From: CAYLYP01 sp964387795
Lineage (GTDB): Bacteria; Bacteroidota; Bacteroidia; Bacteroidales; UBA7960
Direction: 5' to 3'
DNA length: 5,145 nt
Assembly (NCBI GenBank): GCA_964387795.1
Contig: CAYLYP010000138.1
Coordinates: forward strand, 1 to 5,145
Shown in pieces: positions 5,118-5,145 of the stretch; positions within the stretch are counted from its first letter, which is position 1, and the number at the start of each line of letters is the position of its first letter. The position numbers and the translations under genes were made by a program. The notes under the pieces were generated by a model. That model had not been told where the DNA came from, ran no database searches, and saw only the letters and a list, made by a program, of their open reading frames with translations.

Positions 5118-5145
5118 ATGGGATTTATGGTTATTAGAATTCAAA
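5118..5145 (+). CDS. Possible start of a gene running off the right edge
   Basis: An ATG at 5118 opens a frame that stays open to the window end, reading MGFMVIRIQ. A second in-frame ATG lies at 5127. The support is positional: a TATATTTG element 12 bases upstream and a terminator-like hairpin before it, which together look like the beginning of a new transcription unit. Nine codons are too few to suggest a product. Confidence 0.4.

Overview
The window looks like a piece of a Bacteroidota (Bacteroidetes) chromosome. It is AT-rich and there are no Shine-Dalgarno sequences in front of the genes. Several start points carry the TAnnTTTG -7 element that is the hallmark of Bacteroidetes sigma-A promoters, and the protein variants fit that phylum (a 37-kDa nucleoid-associated protein, a PdxJ with TLVPDPPNALTSNAGWD, a standalone CheR). 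Genus and species cannot be read from the sequence. A run of exactly 100 N shows that this is a scaffolded draft assembly.

Layout from left to right. Positions 1-572 are AT-rich with no convincing gene, but hold three inverted repeats. A good promoter then drives a compact stable-RNA/ribosomal unit: tRNA-Glu(UUC), rpsT (ribosomal protein S20), and a second, identical tRNA-Glu(UUC). It closes with a strong terminator. A bidirectional terminator next to it serves the convergent gene on the minus strand, a 349-residue nucleoid-associated protein (YejK/NdpA family). The 390-base divergent intergenic region that follows contains the assembly gap.

On the plus strand come an orphan CheR-type methyltransferase, then pdxJ (pyridoxine 5'-phosphate synthase) with its own promoter. 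A YbfF-type alpha/beta hydrolase starts 3 bases after pdxJ, and a probable terminator follows. At the right edge a further promoter and ATG suggest the first codons of another gene.

The genes are largely housekeeping: translation (tRNA-Glu, S20), vitamin B6 synthesis (PdxJ), nucleoid organisation, and a signalling methyltransferase without its usual partners. No mobile element, CRISPR array, defence island or biosynthetic cluster is visible, and I see no clearly new system. The points that deserve a second look are rpsT between two identical tRNAs, the near-constant 12-14 base distance between the -7 element and the ATG (very short leaders), the gap that may hide a gene start, and the structured noncoding left arm.
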